A stretch of DNA of 64,000 nucleotides, from NCBI GenBank assembly GCA_030765525.1, contig JAVCCK010000010.1, positions 62,001-126,000 on the forward strand, in the 5' to 3' direction. Both the position numbers and the translations under genes were made by a program. Source of the stretch: Candidatus Lernaella stagnicola (GTDB lineage: Bacteria > Lernaellota > Lernaellaia > Lernaellales > Lernaellaceae). The notes under the pieces were generated by a model that made no database searches, was not told the DNA's origin, and saw only the letters and a list, made by a program, of their open reading frames with translations. This document shows positions 11,886-20,589 of this stretch, in pieces (position 1 is the stretch's first letter; every line of letters starts with the position of its first letter).

Positions 11886-13241
11886 ATGAAACGAAGCGCC
11901 ATCTATCTGTTCCTGTTGATTCTTATCGCGGCCCTGGCCTGTCTGCTCGCCTGCGCCACGACCAACAACGCCGACGACGATGACGACGACGACACGACCG
12001 GCGATGACGACAACGTCGCGATCGACACCACGATCTACGAAGTCCAACAAGGCGACTTCGATGAAGGCACGCGCGTCCAACTCAGCCACGTCATCGTCAC
12101 CAGCCAAAAGACGGCCGACGGCGAGGGCTTCTTCGTGCAAGAGCCCGAAGGCGGCCCCTTTAGCGGCGTGTACATCTACATTAACAAGGGCATCGTGGAC
12201 GAGATCAGCGTCACGATCGGCGACGTCCTCAACCTGGCCGGCGAGTACACCGAGTACTACGACTTCACCGAAATCACGATCGCCAACACGAGCGATCTCG
12301 AGATCGTCGATTCCGTCGACCCGCTCGACCCGGAAGTCGTGGACACGGCGGATATCGAGCCGACCAACGAAGACGCCGAACAGTGGGAAGGCGTGCTCGT
12401 GGCCATCGAAGACGTCACCGTCGAGGAGGCCATCAACAACTACGGCGAGTTCATCGCCGACGGCGTCAAGGTCGACGATCTTTTCTACGGCTCCGCGCCC
12501 AACCCGCCCGCCGACACGGCGTTTAACGTCATCGCCGGCCTGATCAGCTTCAACTTTGACGAATACAAACTCTGCCCGCGCCAAGCCGCCGACTACGACA
12601 GCGACGAGTGGGACGCGCTGGATCCCGACACCGGCGGTGGTGGTGGCGAAGACGCTACGATTTACGAAGTGCGGGAGGGCGATTACGGCCCGGGTGACGT
12701 TGTTACCGTCACCGGCGTGGTTACTTCACCGCTGGACTTCATCGGCGAAACCTTCTTCCTGCAGGACGCCGACGGCGGCCAGTACAGCGGCGTCGCGGTG
12801 TACATGTACAGCGAAGTCGTCGAGGCGTACGCCGCCGATTTGGAGATGGGCTTGGAGTTGCGCGTAACCGCCGAAGTCCAGGATTACTGGGATCTGACCG
12901 AGTTGGTCGTCAAAGATCCGGCGGACCTGGAGATCCTCGGCACGACCGACATTCCCGACGCCGAAGTGATCGACGCCGGTGATTTAGGCGAACCGTGGGA
13001 AAGCGTTCTCGTGCAAATCGACGACGTCACGGTTTCCGGCGAACTCAACAACCACGGTGAATTTACCGCCGACAGCGGCGGCGACAGTTTTATCGTCGAC
13101 GATCTCTTTTTCGAGCAGAACCATTTCGAGGGTTTGGGCATCGGTGACGGCGACGAATTCGCATTCATTCGCGGCATCGTGTATTTCGGCTTCGGCGAAT
13201 TCAAACTCGAGCCGCGTACCGACAACGATTTGAACGATTGA
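11886..13241 (+). CDS. Poly-Asp lipoprotein with two YhcR-like OB-fold domains
   Basis: About 451 residues. The lipobox CLLAC is followed after a few residues by a seven-Asp run and TTGDDD. Two homologous modules follow. Module 1 begins TTIYEVQQGDFDEGTRVQLS, with GFFVQEPEGGPFSGVYIY and YTEYYDFTEI. Module 2 begins DATIYEVREGDYGPGDVVTV, with TFFLQDADGGQYSGVAVYM and VQDYWDLTEL. These fit the OB-fold of extracellular nucleases such as YhcR. Each ends in an L(C/E)PR motif (YKLCPRQAAD, FKLEPRTDND), suggesting internal duplication. ATG 11871 overlaps the upstream stop (ATGA); ATG 11886 has TGAGG at suitable spacing and is preferred. Predicted surface ligand-binding protein. Confidence 0.8.
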   Translation: MKRSAIYLFLLILIAALACLLACATTNNADDDDDDDTTGDDDNVAIDTTIYEVQQGDFDEGTRVQLSHVIVTSQKTADGEGFFVQEPEGGPFSGVYIYINKGIVDEISVTIGDVLNLAGEYTEYYDFTEITIANTSDLEIVDSVDPLDPEVVDTADIEPTNEDAEQWEGVLVAIEDVTVEEAINNYGEFIADGVKVDDLFYGSAPNPPADTAFNVIAGLISFNFDEYKLCPRQAADYDSDEWDALDPDTGGGGGEDATIYEVREGDYGPGDVVTVTGVVTSPLDFIGETFFLQDADGGQYSGVAVYMYSEVVEAYAADLEMGLELRVTAEVQDYWDLTELVVKDPADLEILGTTDIPDAEVIDAGDLGEPWESVLVQIDDVTVSGELNNHGEFTADSGGDSFIVDDLFFEQNHFEGLGIGDGDEFAFIRGIVYFGFGEFKLEPRTDNDLND

Positions 13242-13252
13242 GGGAGAAATCC

Positions 13253-14002
13253 ATGTTGCGCAATCGGCTATTTCTGGCGGCGATGTTTTTGCTTCTTATT
13301 GCTTTCATACTAACTGCTGCGTGCGCGACTGGCGGCGGCGATGATGACGACGACGATGACGGCGGCGTCTGGGATGACGATGACGACGCCGGCGATGATG
13401 ACGACGACGATGACGCGATGAGCGTCGCCGACGCGCGTGATGAATCCGAAGGATCCGTCGTCACCGTCGAAGGCGTGGTGATTTCTCCGCTGAATTGGAG
13501 CGGTGATTTGTTCTTCATTCAGGATGAAGACAGCAAAGACGACAGCAGCGGCATCGCCGTGTACATGTGGGACCAGATCGCCGACGGTTACGATGGTGAG
13601 ATCGGTGATGTCGTCCGCGTCACGGGCCAAATCGCCGTGTTTTACGACCTCATGGAAATCGTCTGCGAAAACGAAGGCGGCAGCGTGGAAGTCGTCGGCA
13701 GCGGCGCCGAACCCGACCCCACCACGATCGACATCGACGAGGTTGGCGATGACTACGAGGGCATGCTCGTGGAAATCACCGACGTGGACGTCATCGCTGA
13801 TCCGGATGAATACGGCGAGTTCACCGTGGAAGATGGCAACAGCGACCAGTTGAACGTTGACGACCTTTTCTTCGAAAAAGACCACTGGGCCGACGAAGGC
13901 ATCGGCAGCGGCGATTCCTACAGCTCGATCGTCGGCGTCCTGAATTACGACTACGGCGCGTGGAAAATTGAACCGCGCTCGAATTCCGACTTGACCGAAT
14001 AG
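13253..14002 (+). CDS. Poly-Asp lipoprotein with one YhcR-like OB-fold domain
   Basis: About 249 residues. Leader ILTAAC is followed by ATGGG and Asp runs (seven, then DDDD). A single OB-like module follows: VADARDESEGSVVTVEGVVI, LFFIQDEDSKDDSSGIAVYM, DVVRVTGQIAVFYDLMEI, ending WKIEPRSNSDLTE. It is a paralogue of each half of the preceding protein, sharing the NLDDLFFE-like segment (VDDLFFEKDHW). GAGGGAGA lies just upstream of ATG 13253, and the gap to the previous stop is 11 bp, so it is in the same transcription unit. No catalytic residues recognised. Confidence 0.78.
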   Translation: MLRNRLFLAAMFLLLIAFILTAACATGGGDDDDDDDGGVWDDDDDAGDDDDDDDAMSVADARDESEGSVVTVEGVVISPLNWSGDLFFIQDEDSKDDSSGIAVYMWDQIADGYDGEIGDVVRVTGQIAVFYDLMEIVCENEGGSVEVVGSGAEPDPTTIDIDEVGDDYEGMLVEITDVDVIADPDEYGEFTVEDGNSDQLNVDDLFFEKDHWADEGIGSGDSYSSIVGVLNYDYGAWKIEPRSNSDLTE

Positions 14003-14013
14003 GGGGAAGGGAT

Positions 14014-15363
14014 ATGAACGCCAAACGCTACTTCTGGCTGATCGGGATACTCCTGATCGCCCTCGCGTTTTTCGTCGCTTGCGCCACGACCAGCGGCGAC
14101 GATGACGACGACGACGACGATACCGTGCCCTTCGACGATGATGACGACGACGCCACCGACGATGACGATGATGACGATAACAATGACGACGACGATAACG
14201 ATACCACCGACGACGCTACCACCGGCGACAACACCACAGACGGCGATACCACCGGCGACGACGACACCACCGTCCCCGACGTCAACCAAGGCGATTTGTT
14301 GATCACCGAAATCATGATCAACCCCGCCGCGCTGGATGATACGGCCGGCGAATGGGTAGAAATCTACAACACCACCGGCGCTGACATCGATATCCAAGGC
14401 CTCGTGTTGAAAGACGCCGCGAAGGAAAGCCACACCATCGAAAGCAGTGTGGTCGTGACCGCCGGCGGTTATGCCGTGCTGGCCCGCTCCGAAACGGCGG
14501 TGGGCGCGGGCGTCGACTATGTCTACGCCTCCTTCCAGTTGAGTAACACCGAAGACGAAGTGATCCTCGCCACGCCCGCTGACGACGTCATCGCGCAGGT
14601 GGTTTACAACGAAACCGATTTCCCGATCCTGCCCGGTGCGTCGATGAATCTGGACCCCGACGCCTTCGACTTCACCGACGCGCAGAATGCCGCCAACTGG
14701 TGCGCCGCCACGATCGCCTACGACACCGGCGACCTGGGCTCGCCCGGCGCGGCCAACGAAGATTGCGCCGGCGGCGACGATGATGACGACGATGATGACA
14801 ATGACAATGACAATGACGATGATGACAATGACGATGACGATTCCACCCCGAGCGGCGAGATCTACTTCAGCGAATACATCGAGGGCAGCTCGGAAAATAA
14901 AGCCATCGAGATCTACAACGACGATACCGGCACCGCGACCCTGACCGGTTGCGCCGTCGTCTTGTATCGCAACGGCAGCGCCACCCCCAGCGCCACGACC
15001 GATATCTCCGCAGAGACGATCGCCGCCGGTGACGTGCTGGTCGTTTGCGACCCGGATTCCGACCCCGCGATCCTCGCCGAGTGCGACGTCACCACGAACA
15101 ACGCCAACTGGAACGGCAACGATGCCATCGAACTTGCGTGCAGTGCCGTGACGCTCGACGTGTTCGGCAAAATCGGCGAAGAACCCGCCGCGGGTTTCTG
15201 GGGCACCGGCGATAACATCACCGAAAACCGAACCCTAGTGCGCGACCCGACGATTCGCGCGGGAGACCCGAACGGCGGCGACGCCTTCGATCCCGCTGAC
15301 GAATGGGACTGGCACGCCCAGGACACGTTCACGTTCCTCGGCGCTCACACGGTTTCCGACTAA
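14014..15363 (+). CDS. Poly-Asp lipoprotein with two lamin-tail domains
   Basis: About 449 residues. Leader LAFFVAC, then ATTSG and a long Asp/Thr stalk (DDDDDDDD, TTDDATTGDN). Lamin-tail domain 1 spans roughly residues 92-250 (QGDLLITEIMINPAALDD, GEWVEIYNTTGADIDIQGLV, DLGSPGAANED), very close to the one in the giant lipoprotein upstream. After an Asp/Asn spacer, a second lamin-tail domain (IYFSEYIEGSSENKAIEIYN, GNDAIELACS, ENRTLVRDPTIR) resembles those of secreted nucleases such as ExeM. AGGGGGAAGGG precedes ATG 14014. Last of the tightly spaced 5'-nucleotidase/OB/lamin-tail series. It has no nuclease domain itself. Confidence 0.85.
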   Translation: MNAKRYFWLIGILLIALAFFVACATTSGDDDDDDDDTVPFDDDDDDATDDDDDDDNNDDDDNDTTDDATTGDNTTDGDTTGDDDTTVPDVNQGDLLITEIMINPAALDDTAGEWVEIYNTTGADIDIQGLVLKDAAKESHTIESSVVVTAGGYAVLARSETAVGAGVDYVYASFQLSNTEDEVILATPADDVIAQVVYNETDFPILPGASMNLDPDAFDFTDAQNAANWCAATIAYDTGDLGSPGAANEDCAGGDDDDDDDDNDNDNDDDDNDDDDSTPSGEIYFSEYIEGSSENKAIEIYNDDTGTATLTGCAVVLYRNGSATPSATTDISAETIAAGDVLVVCDPDSDPAILAECDVTTNNANWNGNDAIELACSAVTLDVFGKIGEEPAAGFWGTGDNITENRTLVRDPTIRAGDPNGGDAFDPADEWDWHAQDTFTFLGAHTVSD

Positions 15364-15433
15364 GCGAATAAGCCTGGACGGTGCGGCGGTTGCGCCAAGG
15401 ATCGCCGCACCCTGATAAAATTCGGAGGTTCCA

Positions 15434-16969
15434 TTGAAAGCCACAGTGAGATTATTGGGCGTCGTCTTCTGCCTCTGCCTGCTGGCGGGTACCGCGGTCG
15501 CCGGAGACTTTATGGACACCTGGGTGACCTTCGCGTTCTCCGACGACAACTTGTTCGCCGGGGCCGAAGACCGCAGCCCGCGCGCCGGGTTCCACTACAC
15601 CGGCAACGAAACCTTCTTCGACAACTACAACAGCGCCATGACCGGGTACGAAACCCTCGCCCATCTCGTGCTGTACAAGAAAATGCAAAGCTACTTCGAG
15701 CGGCTCGAACTCGAGGCGGCCTTGGTGATCCAACTCGAGAACGTCACCGACGAAGTCACGTGGGAGACCGATACCCAACTGCGCGACGACGGCTCGTACA
15801 TCAAGTTCAATTACCTGCTCTCGCCCGACGCCAACCGCGACATGGTCGCCTTGACGCTCTTTCCCATCGACTCTGACCGCTTCCGCCTCGGCTATAGCTA
15901 CGACATCAGTTGGGGCGGCGACGAAACCTGGCCCAGCACCGACAACCCCGCGCCCGGCCTGCGCTTGCAGTGGGATTGGGGCACCGGGTCGAGCGACACC
16001 TTCGGCGGCTACCTCTTCGGCGGCGCCAAAGCCATGCGCATGCTCAACGAAGACATCAACGAAGCTGAAACCTTCTACGGCGCGCTCGGCGGCTTCGGCC
16101 TCGATTTCGGCAAATCGCTGCTGTGGGAAGTCAACGGCGGCATCTTCGAAAAAGGCGTGTTCCCGCCGCAAAGCTACGACAGCGAAATCGCCGGCGAGAC
16201 CATCGAAGCCCACGGCGTATCAACCCGTGTGACGTGGCGGCGCGGCCTGTCCATCGGCGACAGTGTGGATTTCCGCCTGTATCGCCGCGATGTGGAGAAA
16301 GCCCGCGAGGCCGCCGCGCCCGAGCAATACGGCGAAGGTTTCTCGCACATGCTCTCTTCGGAAGTCACCTACCGCGAGCAACTCATGCTCGACTGGGACG
16401 ACCCCGAAACCACGCTCTACCAACCGGCCCTGGCCGGCGACGTCAACGCCAAGCTGAAGTTCGGGCACTGGCGCGTGCACACCGACCTCGTGTTCCGGCA
16501 ACTGGCCTACGTACTGTTCGACGTGCCCGGCCTCGCGCCCTTCTACGCACTGCCGACCGACGCGACGATCACCGACGAATACTTCGTCGCCGCGGGCTTC
16601 GACTACCACATTGAGGCCGCCCACCTTACCCTCGGTATCATCGGCGGCTACAAGCACCCGGCCACGTACCAGGGCCCGACCGACGTGCCCGGCATCGCTA
16701 ACAAGCAGAACATCATCGTCGTGCGCGACGTGGGCGACCTGGAAATCCTCCCGGCCGGGGAAGACGCGATGGACATCATTGCCATCAAGCCGACCTTTAA
16801 GCTGGAGCTGGCCGAGGGCTTCGCCGTGCTCGGCGAAGTGCAGTACGTGATCGACGAAAACCTGACGAAGTACGAAGACAACGAAAACGGCATCGCCGAA
16901 CGCGTCTTCGAGGAAGACAAAATCACGCACATCCTGGGCTTCAACCTTCTAGTGCAGGCCCGTTTCTAA
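15434..16969 (+). CDS. Outer-membrane beta-barrel protein, hypothetical
   Basis: About 511 residues. TTG 15434 is the start, with GGAGG at 15424-15428; a signal peptide ends in GTAVAG. The protein has many alternating amphipathic strands (FRLGYSYDISWGGDE, VDFRLYRRDVEK, FDYHIEAAHLTLGIIGGYKH) and ends ...LVQARF. A terminal Phe is the usual signal for BAM-mediated barrel insertion. No specific family recognised. It follows the lipoprotein series by 70 bp and is closed by a strong terminator, so it may be the series' outer-membrane partner or pore; this is inference from position. Confidence 0.7.
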   Translation: MKATVRLLGVVFCLCLLAGTAVAGDFMDTWVTFAFSDDNLFAGAEDRSPRAGFHYTGNETFFDNYNSAMTGYETLAHLVLYKKMQSYFERLELEAALVIQLENVTDEVTWETDTQLRDDGSYIKFNYLLSPDANRDMVALTLFPIDSDRFRLGYSYDISWGGDETWPSTDNPAPGLRLQWDWGTGSSDTFGGYLFGGAKAMRMLNEDINEAETFYGALGGFGLDFGKSLLWEVNGGIFEKGVFPPQSYDSEIAGETIEAHGVSTRVTWRRGLSIGDSVDFRLYRRDVEKAREAAAPEQYGEGFSHMLSSEVTYREQLMLDWDDPETTLYQPALAGDVNAKLKFGHWRVHTDLVFRQLAYVLFDVPGLAPFYALPTDATITDEYFVAAGFDYHIEAAHLTLGIIGGYKHPATYQGPTDVPGIANKQNIIVVRDVGDLEILPAGEDAMDIIAIKPTFKLELAEGFAVLGEVQYVIDENLTKYEDNENGIAERVFEEDKITHILGFNLLVQARF

Positions 16970-16996
16970 ATCGACGCACCTCCGAATCGCACCCAC

Positions 16997-17026
16997 CGGG
17001 GTCGCCGCGCGCGGCCCCGTTTTTTT
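16997..17026 (+). terminator. Rho-independent terminator
   Basis: CGGGGTCG pairs with CGGCCCCG (one T-G wobble) around a CCGCGCG loop, and seven T follow (17020-17026). It ends the lipoprotein/barrel unit. Confidence 0.85.
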
Positions 17027-17103
17027 GTCCGCCCGGGCCGGTTGTTGAAAAACCCGCGCGGCACTTTTTCGGCACCCTGCTAGAGTCGCTCCGCGCCCTG
17101 CCG

Positions 17104-17109
17104 TATACT
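17104..17109 (+). promoter_or_regulatory. -10 element placing the start at the ATG of 17117
   Basis: TATACT ends seven bases before position 17116, so transcription would begin at or beside the ATG at 17117. No Shine-Dalgarno is visible. The -35 is poor, so this is tentative. Confidence 0.35.
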
Positions 17110-17116
17110 TCCCGTC

Positions 17117-17827
17117 ATGAATCAACCGCGCCGCCGCTACGAGAGCTTCCGCAATCCGCTGTTTCAAATCGCGCTGCTCGTCTGTCTGCTCGCGGCGGTC
17201 GCCCTGACGATCAAAGACGGTTTCTCGCCCACTGGCCCGATTCGCTTTTACACGACCGACAACCCCATCCCGCCCGACAACGAGGGCCGCGAGGTTGTGC
17301 AGCTCCTGCTTTACATGCTGGCCTTCGCGATCGGTCTGGGCTTGGCCGTCTACCACAAGCAACGACGATGGTTCTTCCTTTTCTACGGCCTGTACTTCTT
17401 CGTGTTCGCCATGGAGGAAAGCGACTGGCTGCAGCAAATCCTCCATTACCCCACGCCCGAATTCTTCCGGGAGCACAACACCCGCGAAGCGGTGAACATC
17501 CACAACTTCGCCCTCGGCGGCCGACGTATCGTGGGGCAACTGCTCTCGCGCCTGATCCTCGGCGCGCCGGTCGTCGTATTCCTGATCGCCGCCCTCGTAC
17601 GCGCCGTCAAAAAGCAATTCCTCGGAAAACTGGTCTGGGCCGCGCTGGCGCTGTCGATCTTCCTCGACTTCTTTCCCCGCCACGCCGTGTTCCAACTGTT
17701 CTTTGCCGTGTTTGTTGTCGCCTATCCGCTCATCGTCGTGTCGGTCGACTACGAACGCGAGGAACTCGCCGACAGCGAGCGACCACCGCCCGCCGAAGAC
17801 GAAACGCCGCCCGCCGAGCGCGCTTGA
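17117..17827 (+). CDS. Polytopic membrane protein, unknown function
   Basis: About 236 residues with roughly five membrane helices: FQIALLVCLLAAVALTI, LLLYMLAFAIGLGLAVY, WFFLFYGLYFFVFA, LGAPVVVFLIAAL and a C-terminal pair around LVWAALALSIFLDF / LFFAVFVVAYPLIVV. A loop carries conserved-looking polar residues (MEESDWLQQILHYPTPEFF). The C-terminal tail is acidic and proline-rich. No family recognised. No ribosome-binding site is seen before ATG 17117. Confidence 0.6.
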   Translation: MNQPRRRYESFRNPLFQIALLVCLLAAVALTIKDGFSPTGPIRFYTTDNPIPPDNEGREVVQLLLYMLAFAIGLGLAVYHKQRRWFFLFYGLYFFVFAMEESDWLQQILHYPTPEFFREHNTREAVNIHNFALGGRRIVGQLLSRLILGAPVVVFLIAALVRAVKKQFLGKLVWAALALSIFLDFFPRHAVFQLFFAVFVVAYPLIVVSVDYEREELADSERPPPAEDETPPAERA

Positions 17828-17913
17828 CGCATATCAACTACCGTGTTGTCCGCGCGCCGCTCGCGGCGTAAAGTATCGCGGTTGATTTTCCCCTGTACGA
17901 AAAGGAGCGCATC

Positions 17914-19362
17914 ATGTCGCAAGGCCGAGTCACCCTGCCGAAAAAAGGCCTGGGCAAAAAGAAGATTCTCGAAACCATGCAATCGTTCCGCGCCGAGGAC
18001 CCCAACTACAAAGACGGCGAAACATGGAGCCTCGTGTACTACCTCGGTGAGGAGCACACGAAATTCCTGCAACAGGCCCACTCGCTGTACTTCTCCGAAA
18101 ACGGCCTCAACCCCATGGCCTTTCGCAGCCTGAAACGCTTCGAGACCGAAGTCGTGCAGATGACCGCCGCGATGCTTCACGGCGACGAACAAACCGTCGG
18201 CACCATGACCTCCGGCGGCACCGAAAGCTGCCTGCTGGCCGTCAAAACCTATCGCGACATGGCCCGCGACCAACGCCTGCTGTTGGGCACGCCGGAAATG
18301 ATCGTCCCCGAAACAATCCACGTCGCCTTCGAAAAAGCCGCCGAGTACTTCGGCGTTAAAGCCGTGCACGCGCCGGTCGGCAAGGACTTTCGCGTCAACG
18401 TCAAAGCCGTCAAAAAGCTCATCAACCGCAACACGATCCTGCTGGTGGGCAGCGCCCCGGCCTACCCCCACGGCGTGGTCGACCCCATCGAAGAACTCGG
18501 CCGCCTCGCCCTGAAAAAGAAACTGCCGCTGCACGTCGACTCCTGCCTCGGCGGCTTCCTGCTGCCGTGGGTGGAAAAGCTCGGCTACAACGTGCCGCCC
18601 TTCGACTTCCGCGTGCCCGGCGTCACGTCCATCACCGCCGACGTGCACAAGTACGGCTTCTCCGCCAAGGGCGCCTCGACGATCCTCTACCGCAGCATCG
18701 ACATCCTCAAATACCAACTGTTCGTGTACGAAAACTGGCCCGGCGGCATCTTCGCCTCGCCCGCCCTGCTGGGCACCCGCCCCGGCGGTTCCATCGCCGC
18801 GGCCTGGGCCGCCATGACCGCCCTGGGTGAAGACGGCTACCTGAAGATCGCCAAGGAAATCATGGAAACGACCCAGCGACTGCAAAGCGGCGTCAACGCG
18901 ATCCCCGGCCTGCGCGTGCTGGGCGACCCGCACGCCAGCGTGTTCGCCTACGGTTCGACCGAGCGCGAGGTGAACATCTTCGCCGTGGCCGACCAGATGG
19001 AAAAATGCAGTTGGCACATCGACCGCCTGCAGCGGCCCGACGCCCTGCATGCCATGGTCACCCCGGCCCACAGCGCCGCCGTCGACCGCTACCTGGACGA
19101 CCTGCGCGAGGCCGTGGCCGTCGTGCGCGCCCACCCCGAACTGGCCCGCCAGGGCGGCGCGGCCACCTACGGCATGATCTCCGCCGTCCCCTTGCGCGGC
19201 ATGATCAAGAAGAACGTCCTGAAAATGATGATGGACTTCTACGGCCCCGCCGGCGCCGCGCCTCCGCTGGACAACCCGGAAGACGCCGACGACCTGGGCA
19301 CGAAGCTCGGCCTGCTCTTTTTGGAATGGAAGGACAAGCTGACCAAACGCTTCGGCAACTAG
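17914..19362 (+). CDS. PLP-dependent lyase, sphingosine-1-phosphate-lyase-like
   Basis: About 482 residues of the group II decarboxylase fold. The PLP-binding Lys is about residue 246 in ITADVHKYGFSAKGAS. Other signatures are MTSGGTESCLLAVKTYRD, the cofactor Asp in LPLHVDSCLGGFLLPW, and LLGTRPGGSIAAAW. This combination matches sphingosine-1-phosphate lyases rather than glutamate or tyrosine decarboxylases. The family cleaves long-chain-base phosphates to a fatty aldehyde and phosphoethanolamine. No N-terminal membrane anchor is evident. AGGAG precedes ATG 17914, and a moderate sigma-70 site (TTGTCC at 17846, TAAAGT at 17869, 17-bp spacing) lies upstream. No serine palmitoyltransferase is in the window. 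A related PLP aldolase is the alternative. Confidence 0.82.
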   Translation: MSQGRVTLPKKGLGKKKILETMQSFRAEDPNYKDGETWSLVYYLGEEHTKFLQQAHSLYFSENGLNPMAFRSLKRFETEVVQMTAAMLHGDEQTVGTMTSGGTESCLLAVKTYRDMARDQRLLLGTPEMIVPETIHVAFEKAAEYFGVKAVHAPVGKDFRVNVKAVKKLINRNTILLVGSAPAYPHGVVDPIEELGRLALKKKLPLHVDSCLGGFLLPWVEKLGYNVPPFDFRVPGVTSITADVHKYGFSAKGASTILYRSIDILKYQLFVYENWPGGIFASPALLGTRPGGSIAAAWAAMTALGEDGYLKIAKEIMETTQRLQSGVNAIPGLRVLGDPHASVFAYGSTEREVNIFAVADQMEKCSWHIDRLQRPDALHAMVTPAHSAAVDRYLDDLREAVAVVRAHPELARQGGAATYGMISAVPLRGMIKKNVLKMMMDFYGPAGAAPPLDNPEDADDLGTKLGLLFLEWKDKLTKRFGN

Positions 19363-19482
19363 ACGACTTTCGCGGCGCGACGCGCTCACGTGGCGGAAAA
19401 CGGCGGCGGCCGTCCCGCCCGGTCTTTTATTTTGCGTTCCACCGACTTACCATTCCCGAGGCCCCAACCCAAAGGAATGACG

Positions 19483-19947
19483 ATGCCCGTGGATATCCAA
19501 ACGCGCTGCGCCGAGTTGATCGAGTTGTTCGACCACGCGCCCATCAAGCACCATTTCGGCATGATCTTCAGCTACGACGAGCACGGCAACGCGATCTTCG
19601 ACCTGCCGTACAATCCGCATTTGAACCATGCCTTCGGCGACGTGCACGGCGGCGCCTTGGCGACGATTTTCGACAACGCCGGCTGGTTCACCGTCGCCAC
19701 GCGTTACGACATGTGGGTCGCCACTGCCGACCTGCATATGCGCCTGCTGGATCAAGTGCACCGCGCCGACCTGCGGGCCACCGGTCGCTTGGTGCGCGCC
19801 GGAAAGAAACTAGCGGTCGCCGAGATGGAAATACGCTCCGCGGACGACCGCCTGATCGCCGTGGGTACCGGCGGTTTCGCGGTTACGAATCAGCCCTTCG
19901 ATATCGAGAATGTGCGGCGGCGCTGGGCGCAACCAAGCGACACTTAG
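19483..19947 (+). CDS. PaaI-like hotdog thioesterase
   Basis: About 154 residues. The hotdog core reads NHAFGDVHGGALATIFDNAG, with the HGG motif and the Asp/Asn typical of PaaI-type acyl-CoA thioesterases, then ATADLHMRLLDQVH, LRATGRLVRAGKKLAVAEME and IAVGTGGFAVTN. Probably hydrolyses an acyl-CoA. ATG 19483 is chosen because AAAGGA sits six bases upstream; the ATG at 19477 abuts that site. It follows the S1P-lyase-like gene by about 120 bp, compatible with a role in acyl-chain metabolism (inference). Confidence 0.82.
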   Translation: MPVDIQTRCAELIELFDHAPIKHHFGMIFSYDEHGNAIFDLPYNPHLNHAFGDVHGGALATIFDNAGWFTVATRYDMWVATADLHMRLLDQVHRADLRATGRLVRAGKKLAVAEMEIRSADDRLIAVGTGGFAVTNQPFDIENVRRRWAQPSDT

Positions 19948-20049
19948 CATTTTGCGGCGATCAGCGAAACGGACCCTTGTCACCGCGTATCGGGTCACAC
20001 AGCCTCCCATTTTGCAACGCAAGTCGTCGTTTCGTGGTTATGTTCAGTT

Positions 20050-20532
20050 ATGAAAAATAAAATCGTGTGGTTGGCCGCCCTGTTTATTTCACTGAGCGCT
20101 GTTACTGCTTTAGCGGGGGGTGGTATCTTTGGCTTGGGCCTTGTGGCCGGTTCGCCAACGGGTATCACGGCCAAAATTTTTCTTTCTGATTCCAACGCTC
20201 TCGATTTCGATGCCGCCTGGGACTTTTACCACGGGGGCTTCGGCGCCACAGGGGACTACTTATTCCATTTCCGCGATGTGGCCGGTGCGAAGGCCTTTGC
20301 CCTGAGACCCTATATCGGTGGAGGCGGCGCGTTCGGCTTGCGGCGAGAACACCCACAAGACCATGACGATGACATCCGTACCGGGTTGGCCGCTCGCGCC
20401 ACCGGGGGACTCGCGATGCGTTTTCGGGAAGTACCGGTGGAGCTTAGCCTCGACCTTTCACCCGGTGTATGGATCATTCCAACCACGGATCTGTACCTGG
20501 GCGGGACACTAGGCTGTAAATACTTCTTTTAA
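20050..20532 (+). CDS. Small outer-membrane beta-barrel-like protein
   Basis: About 160 residues with signal peptide LFISLSAVTALAGG. The mature part reads GLGLVAGSPTGITAKIFLSD, FDAAWDFYHGGFGATGDYLF and YIGGGGAFGLR, ending GGTLGCKYFF. Gly-rich strands and a terminal Phe suit a small eight-stranded barrel. The GSPTGITAK-type opening resembles a widespread family of short hypothetical barrel proteins. Convergent with the FG-GAP gene; no terminator recognised between them. Confidence 0.65.
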   Translation: MKNKIVWLAALFISLSAVTALAGGGIFGLGLVAGSPTGITAKIFLSDSNALDFDAAWDFYHGGFGATGDYLFHFRDVAGAKAFALRPYIGGGGAFGLRREHPQDHDDDIRTGLAARATGGLAMRFREVPVELSLDLSPGVWIIPTTDLYLGGTLGCKYFF

Positions 20533-20589
20533 GATAACCGCTGAGAATCACGACGCCTTAGAACAACACCAACAAGTTCGTGCGTTGAC

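Noticed and set aside
10801-14002. Assigning nuclease activity to the OB-fold lipoproteins
   Set aside because: No thermonuclease, EEP or HNH residues are visible; only the accessory folds are present.
17749-19389. 546-codon minus-strand frame over the PLP lyase
   Set aside because: GC-rich shadow frame; the plus strand has all PLP-enzyme signatures.
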